From the NCBI RefSeq assembly GCF_010470665.1, contig NZ_VOPZ01000001.1:496001-560000 (forward strand): a DNA stretch of 64,000 bases, written 5' to 3'. The position numbers and the translations under genes were made by a program. This document shows, piece after piece, positions 27,143 to 33,726 of this stretch (position 1 is its first letter; each line of letters starts with the position of its first letter). The notes under the pieces were generated by a model. The model worked only from the letters and a program-made list of their open reading frames with translations. It had not been told where the DNA came from and did not search any database. The stretch is from Desulfovibrio sp. JC022 (lineage in GTDB: Bacteria > Desulfobacterota > Desulfovibrionia > Desulfovibrionales > Desulfovibrionaceae).

Positions 27143-27340
27143 TTACCCTACGGAAATTACTTTTCTGAGTGTTATTTCATCACCCTGATTGATCCATTCG
27201 TCCTGCGTGAGCAGCTCACCATTTCGGATGACGAGTGTGTCGGTGTGATGAAGTCCCTGCTTGTTCAGTAGTTGCAGGACGGTCTTGAGTTTTGTGTATT
27301 CTACTGTCTGGCCTTCAGGTTCGATTTTGACAATTACCAT
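27143..27340 (-). CDS. ThiS/MoaD/TtuB-like sulfur-carrier protein
   Basis: A 65-residue ubiquitin-fold protein with a strong AAGGAG 7 nt before the ATG. TVLQLLNKQGLHHTDTLVIRNGELLTQDEWINQGDEI fits the beta-grasp pattern of ThiS/MoaD in separate segments (VLQLLNK, DTLVIRNGELL, QGDEITLRKV). Family carriers end in Gly-Gly, where an E1-like enzyme adenylates and thiocarboxylates the last Gly. This one ends VISVG, a single terminal Gly. It is the first gene of an operon with the TtuA-like ATPase, so it is the probable sulfur donor. No E1-like activating enzyme is adjacent. Confidence 0.85.
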   Translation of the reverse strand: MVIVKIEPEGQTVEYTKLKTVLQLLNKQGLHHTDTLVIRNGELLTQDEWINQGDEITLRKVISVG

Positions 27341-27661
27341 GGGCAGACTCCTTTTTCTTTATAAATATGATAAGATGATGTCCGAGGCTTAGGGCTTTAG
27401 CGTTTAAGTGCGTTTTCGGCAAGCTTTTCCTACTGGAGAGAGGGAGAATTTTTGTGGCTGGAGGTTACAATCTAGGAAAAGTGCAAAAAAAAGCAGCCAG
27501 AACAGGAAAACGCTGTTAATATGTGTTAAGTTTAAAATATGAATTAGAGGTATGCAATCCGTATGACGGATGAAAGCAAAAAAAAGCCTATAAATGTTGA
27601 CCCGAGCTTGAATATTGAACTAAACTGGTAATAATGAAAAACGACTTTCAAGGAGTTGCAT
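27341..27661 (+). other. Divergent intergenic region
   Basis: About 320 nt between the divergent sulfur-carrier gene and the response regulator. It is A-rich with no credible gene. AGGAG at 27651-27655 serves the response regulator. I see no clear operator or consensus promoter. Confidence 0.4.
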
Positions 27662-28021
27662 ATGGCTCAGAAGACAATTTTAGTCGTTGACGACGAAAAG
27701 CATATACGGATGCTCTACAGAGAAGAGCTGGAAGCCGGAGGCTACAAAGTAGCCACTTCTGACGGTACTGAAGATATCCTTGCAGTTATCGGGCGGGAGA
27801 ATCCTGATTTGGTTGTCCTTGATATCAAACTCGGTATCAATCGTTCCGGTTTGGACCTGTTGCAGGAGATCAGGCAGGAAGATCAGGAACTTCCGGTTAT
27901 CCTCAGTACCGCCTATGACAGCTTCAAGCATGACATGAAGTCCATTGCGGCTGATCATTATGTGGTGAAATCCGTTGATTTGAGCGAGTTGAAGGAAAAA
28001 GTGGAGCAGGCTTTAAGCTGA
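27662..28021 (+). CDS. Single-domain response regulator
   Basis: A 119-residue receiver. The ATG at 27662 has AGGAG 6 nt upstream, so I prefer it over an in-frame TTG two codons earlier. Acidic pocket D10/D11, phospho-acceptor D54 in VVLDIKLG, Thr/Ser in LSTAYDS and Lys in YVVKSVDL. The Lys is followed by Ser and not the usual Pro, a mild departure. It is alone in its transcription unit and has a terminator; no kinase is adjacent. Confidence 0.9.
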   Translation: MAQKTILVVDDEKHIRMLYREELEAGGYKVATSDGTEDILAVIGRENPDLVVLDIKLGINRSGLDLLQEIRQEDQELPVILSTAYDSFKHDMKSIAADHYVVKSVDLSELKEKVEQALS

Positions 28022-28071
28022 TTCTCCGCAGTTAATGTGTTGGCTGAGTAGTAAAATAATTAAACTTTTTT

Positions 28072-28100
28072 AAGGAATCTATGAAAATAGATTCCTTTTT
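28072..28100 (+). terminator. Response-regulator terminator
   Basis: AAGGAATCTAT and ATAGATTCCTT form a perfect stem around GAAA, followed by a T-run. It lies 50 nt after the stop. Confidence 0.9.
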
Positions 28101-28174
28101 TACTTGCCAAAGTAAAATGAGGGTGCTAGAACCCGCTTGGTTTTGACGGCAGAGATGTCGCAAACCATAAATGC

Positions 28175-28251
28175 AGGCCAGTAGTTCCAACGGCTAGAAC
28201 GTCGGTCTCCAAAACCGAATGCTGGGGGTTCGAATCCCTCCTGGCCTGCCA
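28175..28251 (+). tRNA. trnW: tRNA-Trp (CCA anticodon)
   Basis: Full cloverleaf with acceptor AGGCCAG/CTGGCCT, D-arm GTTC...GAAC, anticodon stem TCGGT/ACCGA with loop CTCCAAA giving anticodon CCA, and T-arm GGGGG-TTCGAAT-CCCTC. Discriminator G is followed by an encoded CCA (28249-28251). It lies upstream of a site-2 protease and trpS, so the tRNA and its synthetase are neighbours. Confidence 0.97.
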
Positions 28252-28287
28252 TTTATCACTTCTAAAAAGCGAACAAGCTCATAATCC

Positions 28288-28926
28288 ATGTTCGACATTG
28301 CCAATACAATCAAAGAAATAAGCATTCTTGCTTTACCCTTTCTTCTTGCGATTACCTGTCATGAAGCCGCGCACGGCTTTGCAGCATATCTTCTTGGCGA
28401 CCCTACGGCTAAACAGGCCGGACGCCTTACTCTTAATCCGCTAAAACATCTTGACCCAATGGGAACCCTCGCCCTTGTGCTGACCCGCATGATCGGCTGG
28501 GCTAAGCCTGTTCCGGTCAATCCTATGTATTTTAAGAATCCGCAACGGGATATGATGATTGTCGCTTTGGCCGGTCCGGCGGCAAATATGACACTTGCGG
28601 TAATGTTTGCAATTGTCGTAAAGGTAATCCTTTCACTTAATATGAATGGTCTTTCGCCGCTTATGCTCAAGGTTCTTGAGCCTTCGGTGATGATCGCTAA
28701 TGCGGGTGTCATAATCAATCTGGCTTTGTGTTTTTTCAATCTGCTGCCCATCCCACCGCTGGACGGGAGTAAGATTCTGGCCGGATTTCTGCCCCGTGAG
28801 GCTGCATTCAAATTTATGTCGTTCCGGTACGGATTCGTTATAGTAATCGTGCTGGCAATGCTCGGATTGCTCGGCAGGATAATCAGTCCGGCCATGGGTT
28901 TTTTCTATAATTTTCTGGTCCATTAG
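28288..28926 (+). CDS. Site-2 protease family (M50) membrane metalloprotease
   Basis: A 212-residue polytopic protein of the short bacterial M50 class. The zinc motif HEAAHG (His25, Glu26, His29) lies in the first helix, and the third ligand is in NLLPIPPLDGSKIL near residue 158. It cleaves transmembrane segments, often of anti-sigma factors, but substrates of this short class are mostly unknown. GRLTLNPLKHLDPMGT is a conserved family loop. It is 27 nt upstream of trpS, a gene order common in deltaproteobacteria. Confidence 0.93.
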   Translation: MFDIANTIKEISILALPFLLAITCHEAAHGFAAYLLGDPTAKQAGRLTLNPLKHLDPMGTLALVLTRMIGWAKPVPVNPMYFKNPQRDMMIVALAGPAANMTLAVMFAIVVKVILSLNMNGLSPLMLKVLEPSVMIANAGVIINLALCFFNLLPIPPLDGSKILAGFLPREAAFKFMSFRYGFVIVIVLAMLGLLGRIISPAMGFFYNFLVH

Positions 28927-28953
28927 GACCGCCAAGCATACAAGATTTATAAA

Positions 28954-29949
28954 ATGAGTAAGACAAACAATCGCATAGTTTCAGGCATGAGGCCCACCGG
29001 TAGGTTGCATTTAGGACATTATTTCGGTGTTCTGGTCAACTGGGTCAAGATTCAGGAAGACAACGAGTGTTATTTCTTCGTTGCCGACTGGCACGCAATG
29101 ACCAGTGAGTATTCCGATCCCCGCAAGATTCAGGGCTTTGTTCCCGAGTTGGTCAAGGATTGGATTGCCGCAGGACTTGATCCTGAAAAGTGTGTGATTT
29201 TTCACCAGTCTCAGGTCAAGGAACACATTGAGCTGCACCTGATCCTGTCCATGCTGACCCCGCTGGGTTGGCTGGAAAGGAACCCTACTTACAAGGAAAT
29301 CAAGCAGGAGCTGGTCCAGAAGGAACTGAACACTTACGGTTTCCTCGGTTACCCCGTGCTCATGGCTTCTGATATCCTCATGTATAAGCCTTCACTTGTT
29401 CCTGTAGGACAGGATCAGCTTCCCCATTTGGAGCTTACCCGCGAAATCGCCCGCCGCTTCAATCACTTGAACGGTGAATATTTCCCCGAACCTAACGCCA
29501 TGCTTACCGAGGACGCAAAGCTTCCCGGTCTGGACGGTCGTAAGATGTCCAAGAGTTACAACAATGGCATTTATCTTGGCGAGCCTATGGAAGAGGTCAA
29601 GCCCAAGGTTATGTCCATGCTCACCGACAAGAACAGGCTTCGCAAGTCCGATCCGGGTGATCCTGAAGTCTGTAACCTCTATCCTTACCACAAGCTGCTT
29701 ACCGATGCTGAGACTTGTGCTGAGATTGAGGAAGGCTGCCGTAACGCAACCCGCGGTTGTGTGGAATGTAAGAAGTTGCTGGCCGAAAATATGGCTAAAT
29801 TTCTTGAGCCCATGCAGGAACGTCGTCGTCATCTGGATGAAAACCCCCAGCTTGTCTGGGATATTCTCCACGAAGGCACTGCCAAGGCGCAGGCCAAGGC
29901 CAAAGAGAATATGGAAGAGATCCGCGAAAGGATCGGTTTTAAGTTCTAA
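28954..29949 (+). CDS. trpS: Tryptophan--tRNA ligase
   Basis: A 331-residue class-Ic aminoacyl-tRNA synthetase. The HIGH-equivalent is GRLHLGHYFG and the KMSKS loop is GRKMSKSYNNGI. PVGQDQLPHLELTREIARRF is the dimeric TrpRS signature. It charges tRNA-Trp, whose gene lies 700 nt upstream. A terminator follows directly. Confidence 0.97.
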   Translation: MSKTNNRIVSGMRPTGRLHLGHYFGVLVNWVKIQEDNECYFFVADWHAMTSEYSDPRKIQGFVPELVKDWIAAGLDPEKCVIFHQSQVKEHIELHLILSMLTPLGWLERNPTYKEIKQELVQKELNTYGFLGYPVLMASDILMYKPSLVPVGQDQLPHLELTREIARRFNHLNGEYFPEPNAMLTEDAKLPGLDGRKMSKSYNNGIYLGEPMEEVKPKVMSMLTDKNRLRKSDPGDPEVCNLYPYHKLLTDAETCAEIEEGCRNATRGCVECKKLLAENMAKFLEPMQERRRHLDENPQLVWDILHEGTAKAQAKAKENMEEIRERIGFKF

Positions 29950-29971
29950 GATTTTTTTGTAGAAGACATTA

Positions 29972-30007
29972 AAAAGTCCCCTGTTGCAGATGCAGCAGGG
30001 GACTTTT
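29972..30007 (+). terminator. trpS terminator, shared with the convergent operon
   Basis: A 16-bp stem, AAAAGTCCCCTGTTGC with GCAGCAGGGGACTTTT, holds a 4-nt loop and one G-U or mismatch. It ends 13 nt before the stop of the convergent selenoprotein candidate, so it can serve both strands. Confidence 0.92.
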
Positions 30008-30020
30008 CCGTTTTATTAAA

Positions 30021-30263
30021 TTATTCAAATGGGTTGTTTTCAGTGGATAGTTTGACGTTTTTTGTCTGTAATATCTGTTCCACCACCTGGCGGACTTCCG
30101 GGATGCATCAGCGCCCTTTAGGATTTTCGTCTGAACACCTGCATCCACCAGCTTTCTTTTCAGTCATGATGCGCTCAAAAATTGTCGATTTTCCGTTTTT
30201 GGCTGCATCATCCTTGATATCATCTGAGGTATACCCAAAGCAATGGCAAATGAGCTGTGACAT
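30021..30263 (-). CDS. Candidate selenoprotein: BFD-like CxC...CxC...(Sec)Cys protein
   Basis: Reading through one in-frame UGA (codon 52, 30108-30110) gives an 80-residue protein. It has C6-x-C8 (ICHCFGYT), C41-x-C43 (GGCRCSDENP) and then KGR-Sec52-Cys53. The layout resembles small [2Fe-2S] BFD-like/CopZ N-terminal domains, in which I recall Cys-Cys after Gly-Arg; here the first Cys would be selenocysteine. After the UGA, 28 more sensible codons (IPEVRQVVEQILQ) precede a TAA. A hairpin with an AGGU loop follows the UGA at SECIS distance. The gene starts 13 nt after the upstream operon gene, in an ArsR/metal-efflux operon. If the UGA stops, a 51-residue truncated form results. Confidence 0.75.
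30079..30094 (-). promoter_or_regulatory. SECIS-like hairpin after the in-frame UGA
   Basis: In the minus-strand mRNA, UCCGCC-AGGU-GGUGGA forms a 6-bp stem (one G-U) with an AGGU loop. It begins 13 nt after the UGA, within the bacterial SECIS window; the E. coli fdhF element also exposes an AGGU-containing loop to SelB. Structure seen by eye; SelB binding is inferred. Confidence 0.65.
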
Positions 30264-30275
30264 TTTAGTTCTCGC

Positions 30276-30809
30276 TTAGAATTTATTCTTAATAAATTCA
30301 GTGATAGCCTGAATGGCTGACTTTTTTTCTTCGTTCACTTCATCAGTTTTCCACCATTGCAGGTCGCTGAATTCGAGGGGTAAACGCAGGGTCAAAAAGG
30401 GCAGGAAAAAGCGATATACATTTTCCTTTGAAGCTCCCTTGGCTGAATCAAAGTGAAAGAAAACTTCGCCGATGAACCATGCCCGGTCTTTCTGTGTAGC
30501 AGGTTCCGGGGGCTTGATGTACATGAAGTCCGGGTCGGTTTCGGATTTTAATTCACTGTCATGAAAACGGGCGAAAAGCTCAAGCACCTGTTTGCGGATC
30601 AGCTTGTCGCCGTAGACATCCACGATGAATGTGAATTTGAGAAATCCGGCTTCGGGAGTCAGGTTGTGGCGCGATATTTTCAGCACCCCGTCCTTGCGCT
30701 TGGATTCATCGTCATCAAGGAAAAGGTCGAAGGCGCAAAATCCGATAAAGTTTTCCGATCCGCGCAACTCTTCAAGCTGCGCTTCAATTCCGGCAGTGCT
30801 TTTATTCAT
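30276..30809 (-). CDS. Hypothetical protein in the metal-efflux operon
   Basis: A 177-residue soluble protein with no signal peptide or membrane helix. It contains RGSENFIGFCAFDLFLDDDESKR, FIVDVYGDKL and an aromatic C-terminal half (AWFIGEVFFHFDS, FRFFLPFLTLRLPLE-like). I do not recognise the family. Its ATG overlaps the end of the 50-residue membrane protein by 8 nt and the selenoprotein candidate follows 13 nt later, so the genes are co-transcribed and likely act with the permease. Confidence 0.65.
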   Translation of the reverse strand: MNKSTAGIEAQLEELRGSENFIGFCAFDLFLDDDESKRKDGVLKISRHNLTPEAGFLKFTFIVDVYGDKLIRKQVLELFARFHDSELKSETDPDFMYIKPPEPATQKDRAWFIGEVFFHFDSAKGASKENVYRFFLPFLTLRLPLEFSDLQWWKTDEVNEEKKSAIQAITEFIKNKF

Positions 30810-30954
30810 TGCTGTTCATCTCTTTTTTCTCAGATTTTGATTCGTCACGGAGATGGGATTGTCCCAGCCCGTTTCCGGCCTTTTTCACCATTTTAAAAAT
30901 GGCAAATACGATGACCAGCATGATAATTATTGCTTCGACGCCTTCACCAGTCAT
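30802..30954 (-). CDS. Small single-helix membrane protein, 50 aa
   Basis: A short frame in the gap after the permease. It begins MTGEGVEAIIIMLVIVFAIF, a single N-out type helix, followed by a basic and then charged tail (KMVKKAGNG, DESKSEKKEMNSNE). GGGGGA lies 5-6 nt before the ATG, and its end overlaps the next gene by 8 nt, so it sits tightly in the operon. It may be an accessory subunit of the efflux permease. Similar small proteins are easily missed. Confidence 0.65.
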   Translation of the reverse strand: MTGEGVEAIIIMLVIVFAIFKMVKKAGNGLGQSHLRDESKSEKKEMNSNE

Positions 30955-30982
30955 TTTATCCCCCGTGCAACCTCAATTGCAG

Positions 30983-32158
30983 TTAATGTGAATGTCCGTG
31001 CAATGATTCACCTTTCACCAAAGCTGTTACCTTGGGAACAGCGATTAAGGCAAGCAGAATGAGTGCGCAGACGGTGAAGAACAACCCATGCACATCTTCC
31101 TGACCGGACTGGACCCAGTCAGAGATGCTCAGGCCCAGTGAGTAGTATAGCCAGTTGGCAAACATACCCAGAACAAGGGAGCAGCCGATGATGGAGCCGA
31201 GGTAGATAAATGCGGATCGCTTGCCCAGCAGCTTGGCAACCACAGTGAATGAGGCCGCATTGGTTGCCGGACCTGCCAGCAGGAAAACCAGTGCTGCTCC
31301 GGGGGAAAGACCCTTCAGGGCAAGTGCCGCTGCAATGGGAGTGGAGGCGGTAGCGCAAACATAAAGCGGAATAGCCGCCGCCAGCATGATCAGCAGGGGC
31401 AGGAAACCGTCACCGAGGTTCTTTTCAATAAAGCCGTCCGGGATAAGCGCACCGAATATCCCGGCCAGCAGGACCCCGCCGAGAAACCAGAGTCCGATAT
31501 CCTGAAGCAGGTTGCCGAAGGAGTATTGCATGCCGAAGACCATTTTTCCTGAAAATGATTCAGGGCGTTCATCATCATGGCTGTGTCCGCACCCGCAGCC
31601 GGAATCTGAGCAGCTTATGTGATCATGGTCATGATTGTCATGGGAACCGCACCCGCAACCTGAAGATTTCAGCGCATCTTCCATTTTGGGAAGCAGTACA
31701 GCGTCAGGGATAAGTTTGGGTGCTTCCTTGTTGCTTCCGTTTTTTTTCTCATGCCTGTCTACCATTATACCGGCTACCACAGCGGTGAAGAATGCGGCAA
31801 ATGGTCTGAAAACAGCCATTACCGGATCAAGCAGGGCATAGGTAACAGCGATGGAATCCACTCCGGTTTCAGGTGTAGAAATCAGGAAGGAGGTTGTAGC
31901 ACCCTTGCTTGCTCCCTGTTGGCGAAGTTGCGCTGCTGCCGGGATCACTCCGCAGCTGCAAAGTGGAATGGGCACGCCAAGAATGGAGGCTTTAAACACA
32001 TCGGAAGTTTTGCCGGAACCGAGGTTTTTTGAAATGAATTCCGGGCCAACAAATGCTTTGAGCAGTCCGGCGATAAAGAAACCCAATAGCATGAAAGGTG
32101 CAGATTGAAGCAGAACCTCCCATGATTCGTGGCCGATGGTCAGAATTATATCTAACAT
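30983..32158 (-). CDS. Metal-efflux permease, SO_0444 (Cu/Zn) / ArsP-like family
   Basis: A 391-residue polytopic permease (DUF318 type). The conserved core is PIPLCSCGVIPAAAQLRQQG followed by ASKGATTSFLISTPETGVDS, the signature of the SO_0444-family transporters linked to copper and zinc resistance and related to ArsP. A His/Cys-rich cytoplasmic loop near residues 165-195 (CGCGSHDNHDHDH, CGCGHSHDD) likely binds metal, and the C-terminus ends GHSH. It follows an ArsR regulator gene directly (1 nt) and is probably induced by its metal ligand. Confidence 0.9.
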   Translation of the reverse strand: MLDIILTIGHESWEVLLQSAPFMLLGFFIAGLLKAFVGPEFISKNLGSGKTSDVFKASILGVPIPLCSCGVIPAAAQLRQQGASKGATTSFLISTPETGVDSIAVTYALLDPVMAVFRPFAAFFTAVVAGIMVDRHEKKNGSNKEAPKLIPDAVLLPKMEDALKSSGCGCGSHDNHDHDHISCSDSGCGCGHSHDDERPESFSGKMVFGMQYSFGNLLQDIGLWFLGGVLLAGIFGALIPDGFIEKNLGDGFLPLLIMLAAAIPLYVCATASTPIAAALALKGLSPGAALVFLLAGPATNAASFTVVAKLLGKRSAFIYLGSIIGCSLVLGMFANWLYYSLGLSISDWVQSGQEDVHGLFFTVCALILLALIAVPKVTALVKGESLHGHSH

Positions 32159-32545
32159 TTATTTATCTCCTTGAGGAATTTCACAACCGTCTCCCTGCAT
32201 ATGCGCAAGGGCGGTCTGCATAATTATTTCCACATGCTTATCGTTAAGGCTGTAAATTGCTCTGCGTCCGTCTTTTTTAAAGCGGACCATGCGTGCCGTT
32301 CTAAGGATTCTCAGCTGATGGGAAATTGCTGAATGGGTCATTCCCAGAAGATCAGAAAGGTCGCAAACACAGAGGTTGCTGATGGAGAGAGCGTGCAGGA
32401 TTTTAATCCTGACCGGTTCCCCGAGAATCTTGAAAGTTGCAGCCAGGTCATCCAGTGTTTCTTCGGGACAACTCTTCTTGTTGACTTGTTCCACTGCTCC
32501 CGGTGTGGGATTGTGTCCAGTGCAACATGCGGAATTATTTGTCAT
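32159..32545 (-). CDS. ArsR/SmtB-family metal-responsive repressor
   Basis: A 128-residue winged-helix repressor from the ATG at 32545. An ATG at 32584 would add 13 codons, but it lies inside the palindromic operator, so I prefer the inner start. NLCVCDLSDLLGMTHSAISHQLRILR is the recognition region (CVCD box in the alpha3 helix plus HTH); KFKKDGRRAIYSL forms the wing. CVCDL gives the ArsR/CadC-type alpha3 Cys pair, and N-terminal SACCTGHN could add ligands. It should derepress the permease operon when metal or metalloid binds. Confidence 0.92.
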   Translation of the reverse strand: MTNNSACCTGHNPTPGAVEQVNKKSCPEETLDDLAATFKILGEPVRIKILHALSISNLCVCDLSDLLGMTHSAISHQLRILRTARMVRFKKDGRRAIYSLNDKHVEIIMQTALAHMQGDGCEIPQGDK

Positions 32546-32564
32546 GATTAAACTCGATATGTTA

Positions 32565-32588
32565 ATATGTGAACAACTGTTCATATAT
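32565..32588 (-). promoter_or_regulatory. ArsR/SmtB-type operator
   Basis: A near-perfect 11-2-11 palindrome, ATATGTGAACA-AC-TGTTCATATAT, with one mismatch between arms. It matches the SmtB/ArsR operator pattern (TGAACA-N-TGTTCA) and lies about 20 nt upstream of the repressor start, implying autoregulation of the whole operon. Confidence 0.85.
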
Positions 32589-32765
32589 TAAGCTCAGCAA
32601 ATGAGAAGTCAAGCTGAAAAAGTCTGTCGCGTTCAATATTCTCTGATCATTGTACTATGTGGAAAATATATAATTTAATTTCAGTTGGTATTTATTTAAG
32701 ATAATGAAATTGATTGTGTCCACCAGTGGTGGAAATTGGTATCATATTTCTGCAAGGAGCATGGC

Positions 32766-33077
32766 GTGGCAGATACTTCCCGAAACATAGTTTATATTGA
32801 CCCTGATCTTTATGATCTGGTTCCTGTTCTTATTGACTCCTTGTCAGCGGAACTGGAGGAAATGGTCAGTTGTATGGGAAAACAGGATTATGTAAATTTC
32901 CGGGAAAAAATACATTCCTCCAAAGGGGCGGCCTTGACCTTCGGTTTCAAAGCATATGCCGAGGAGTTAACGGCCTTGCGGGAGGCTGTGGTTGCGCAGG
33001 ATAGTGGGGAGTTGCTGCAGAGTCTCGGCAGGTTGAAGATTCTTTTGAAAGAGACATCGTTTATTCCTGCTGGATGA
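32766..33077 (+). CDS. Histidine phosphotransfer (HPt) protein
   Basis: A 103-residue HPt domain. The start is GTG at 32766 with AAGGAG 6 nt upstream; the frame is open further but without a ribosome site. The phospho-accepting His lies in REKIHSSKGAALTFGF, matching H-x3-GAA-x2-FG of HPt domains. It relays phosphate between a hybrid kinase and a regulator. The hybrid kinase at 33727-36228 is the obvious partner, although encoded on the other strand. Its stop abuts the stop of the convergent gene. Confidence 0.85.
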   Translation: MADTSRNIVYIDPDLYDLVPVLIDSLSAELEEMVSCMGKQDYVNFREKIHSSKGAALTFGFKAYAEELTALREAVVAQDSGELLQSLGRLKILLKETSFIPAG

Positions 33078-33713
33078 TTAAAGTGCTATTAGCAGTTCCC
33101 GCGTTTTTTGGTTTATGCCCGGAGCACCGCTTTCCCGTGGTCCGGCTACGTTCATTACCTTTATATTGTGGGCTGTAATCCATGCTCTGATTGTTTGTGC
33201 CGCATCCCGCCTGTCCAGAGAGATTACAGCTATGGGTTTCCCATGCTTGCGGGCCAGTCTGATGGTCAGCGCGGTTCCTTTGGACTCGGTATGGCCGGGA
33301 AGCACGAGTGTTCCGTCTGAGTCGAGCACATTTTTTTCTGTCCTTTTCCAGTACTGCCAGTCTACCATTTCCTGCATGTTGTATTTTGCCGGGATGGGGC
33401 CATCTTCAGCCTTGCGCCCTTTTGGGCACCAGCCCCGATGCGCTAAATTACGTTCTATTGCTGCGTCCAGTGCGCCGCGGTCCACTCCGGTCTGCCCTCC
33501 GGATACGAAGGTCATGTCTTGAGGAAGTGAATCCGCTCCTTTCGGAAATGTACTGGGTTGTATATCCGATTCTCCGCCGCATTGCGGGCAGATTAATTTT
33601 ATTTTGTGTTGGATCAGGGCCGCTCGTCTCTCAAAAGATTCAAGCGGTCCTGTCCACGAACACTTTGTACAACTGGCGAATTTTCTGGTTCCGTATTCTG
33701 TTGGTCTTTCCAT
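33078..33713 (-). CDS. Zinc-ribbon plus SLOG/molybdenum-cofactor-carrier-like protein
   Basis: A 211-residue protein from the ATG at 33713. Residues about 10-50 hold two CxxC pairs (SCTKCSWTG and LICPQCGGE), a zinc ribbon. The rest is the putative molybdenum-carrier/YpsA-like SLOG domain: FVSGGQTGVDRGALDAAIE, RGWCPKGRKAEDG, SDGTLVLPG and ESKGTALTIRLARKHGKP. The SLOG fold binds nucleotides or cofactors, and Moco binding is known for one plant member. The ribbon fusion is unusual. It begins 13 nt after the hybrid kinase stop, so it may be co-transcribed. Exact role unknown. Confidence 0.82.
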   Translation of the reverse strand: MERPTEYGTRKFASCTKCSWTGPLESFERRAALIQHKIKLICPQCGGESDIQPSTFPKGADSLPQDMTFVSGGQTGVDRGALDAAIERNLAHRGWCPKGRKAEDGPIPAKYNMQEMVDWQYWKRTEKNVLDSDGTLVLPGHTESKGTALTIRLARKHGKPIAVISLDRRDAAQTIRAWITAHNIKVMNVAGPRESGAPGINQKTRELLIAL

Positions 33714-33726
33714 AGGAATGGAAATA

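Noticed and set aside
26074-27168. 364-codon plus-strand frame
   Set aside because: Antisense to the TtuA-like gene; its translation has low-complexity Phe runs and no family resemblance.
30108-30110. UGA as an ordinary stop giving a 51-residue protein
   Set aside because: Not excluded, but the downstream frame is sensible for 28 codons, a Cys follows the UGA and a SECIS-like hairpin is correctly placed, so Sec is favoured.
30034-30279. 81-codon plus-strand frame after trpS
   Set aside because: It lies beyond the trpS terminator, lacks a ribosome site and is antisense to the selenoprotein candidate, which makes better sense of this stretch.
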